This document shows, one piece after another, positions 5,377 to 5,527 of a stretch of 5,527 nucleotides of DNA (its first letter is position 1; each line of letters opens with the position of its first letter). The stretch comes from Candidatus Saccharimonadota bacterium (GTDB lineage: Bacteria; Patescibacteriota; Saccharimonadia; Saccharimonadales; Saccharimonadaceae), in assembly GCA_016199685.1 (NCBI GenBank), contig JACQGD010000045.1, positions 1 to 5,527 of the forward strand. Direction: 5' to 3'. The notes under the pieces were generated by a model. It was not told where the DNA came from. It worked only from the letters and a program-made list of their open reading frames with translations, and did not search any database. A program made the translations under genes and the position numbers.

Positions 5377-5527
5377 ATGGATAAAACAGTTTTCGCAGTC
5401 CGAGCAATCACCTCTGAATACGCAAAACGATGGCTATGGCCTTTTCTCTTCTTGGGAATCGGAGTATACATTGTCATTATTGCGCTCATCGCTTGGATTG
5501 TCTCTTTACTGAATGCGTGGTGGTGGC
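5377..5527 (+). CDS. Membrane protein, N-terminal part (3' end outside window)
   Basis: ATG 5377 opens a frame that stays open to the right edge, covering 50 codons: MDKTVFAVRAITSEYAKRWL, then a hydrophobic stretch. Residues 1-19 are a polar, positively charged cytoplasmic-type segment. Residues about 19-46 (ending in LIAWIVSLL) form one long transmembrane helix, followed by NAWWW at the edge. The protein is too truncated to assign to a family. The gene is divergent from the GNAT gene and is preceded by a -10 box placed for a leaderless transcript, with no Shine-Dalgarno sequence. Confidence 0.6.
   Translation, partial: MDKTVFAVRAITSEYAKRWLWPFLFLGIGVYIVIIALIAWIVSLLNAWWW

Noticed and set aside
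1..5527. Alternative genetic code (UGA as glycine or tryptophan)
   Set aside because: All recognisable proteins translate fully with the standard bacterial code, without in-frame TGA. TGA is unused as a stop in the six visible gene ends, but the sample is too small to mean anything.
1..5527. Mobile elements, CRISPR arrays, tRNA or rRNA genes, defence systems
   Set aside because: No transposase, no spaced direct repeats, no cloverleaf-like sequence and no defence-family motif were found on either strand.

Overview
The window looks like a piece of a small, streamlined bacterial genome, most likely a Candidatus Saccharibacteria (TM7) or related Patescibacteria/CPR member. This rests on the style of the proteins: a HIT protein beginning MQDSIFTKII, a ValS with RQIPWGIPIPAF and FDTWFSSGQWPF, and near-absent Shine-Dalgarno sequences. 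It is family-level recognition from memory, not a database result. Translation with UGA as stop gives intact proteins, so there is no sign of UGA recoding as in Gracilibacteria. The six visible gene ends use TAG (four) or TAA (two).

Layout. Bases 1-600 hold the C-terminal part of tsaD (tRNA t6A synthesis), cut by the window edge. Bases 601-793 are a leader region with an extended -10 promoter, a possible 14-codon leader peptide rich in Leu/Ile/Val, and several small inverted repeats. Bases 794-3360 are valS (valyl-tRNA synthetase), split into two frames by an exact 17-bp tandem duplication. Removing one copy restores a full-length ValS of 849 residues. A strong hairpin at 3382-3406 serves as a terminator between valS and the converging minus-strand genes.

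On the minus strand, read from right to left, are a GNAT-family acetyltransferase (5263-4730), a HIT-family nucleotide-binding protein (4681-4289), rlmH, the 23S rRNA m3-pseudouridine methyltransferase (4289-3831, overlapping the HIT stop by one base), and a small unrecognised membrane protein (3772-3434) with its own promoter. A divergent 113-bp intergenic region then leads to the start of a plus-strand membrane protein (5377 onward), cut by the right edge.

The recognisable genes are mostly translation-related housekeeping (tsaD, valS, rlmH). I see no mobile element, CRISPR array, defence island, tRNA or rRNA. The features most worth attention are the 17-bp duplication in a normally essential gene, the possible amino-acid-responsive leader of valS, and the repeated placement of -10 boxes just 6-9 bases before start codons, which suggests leaderless transcripts.
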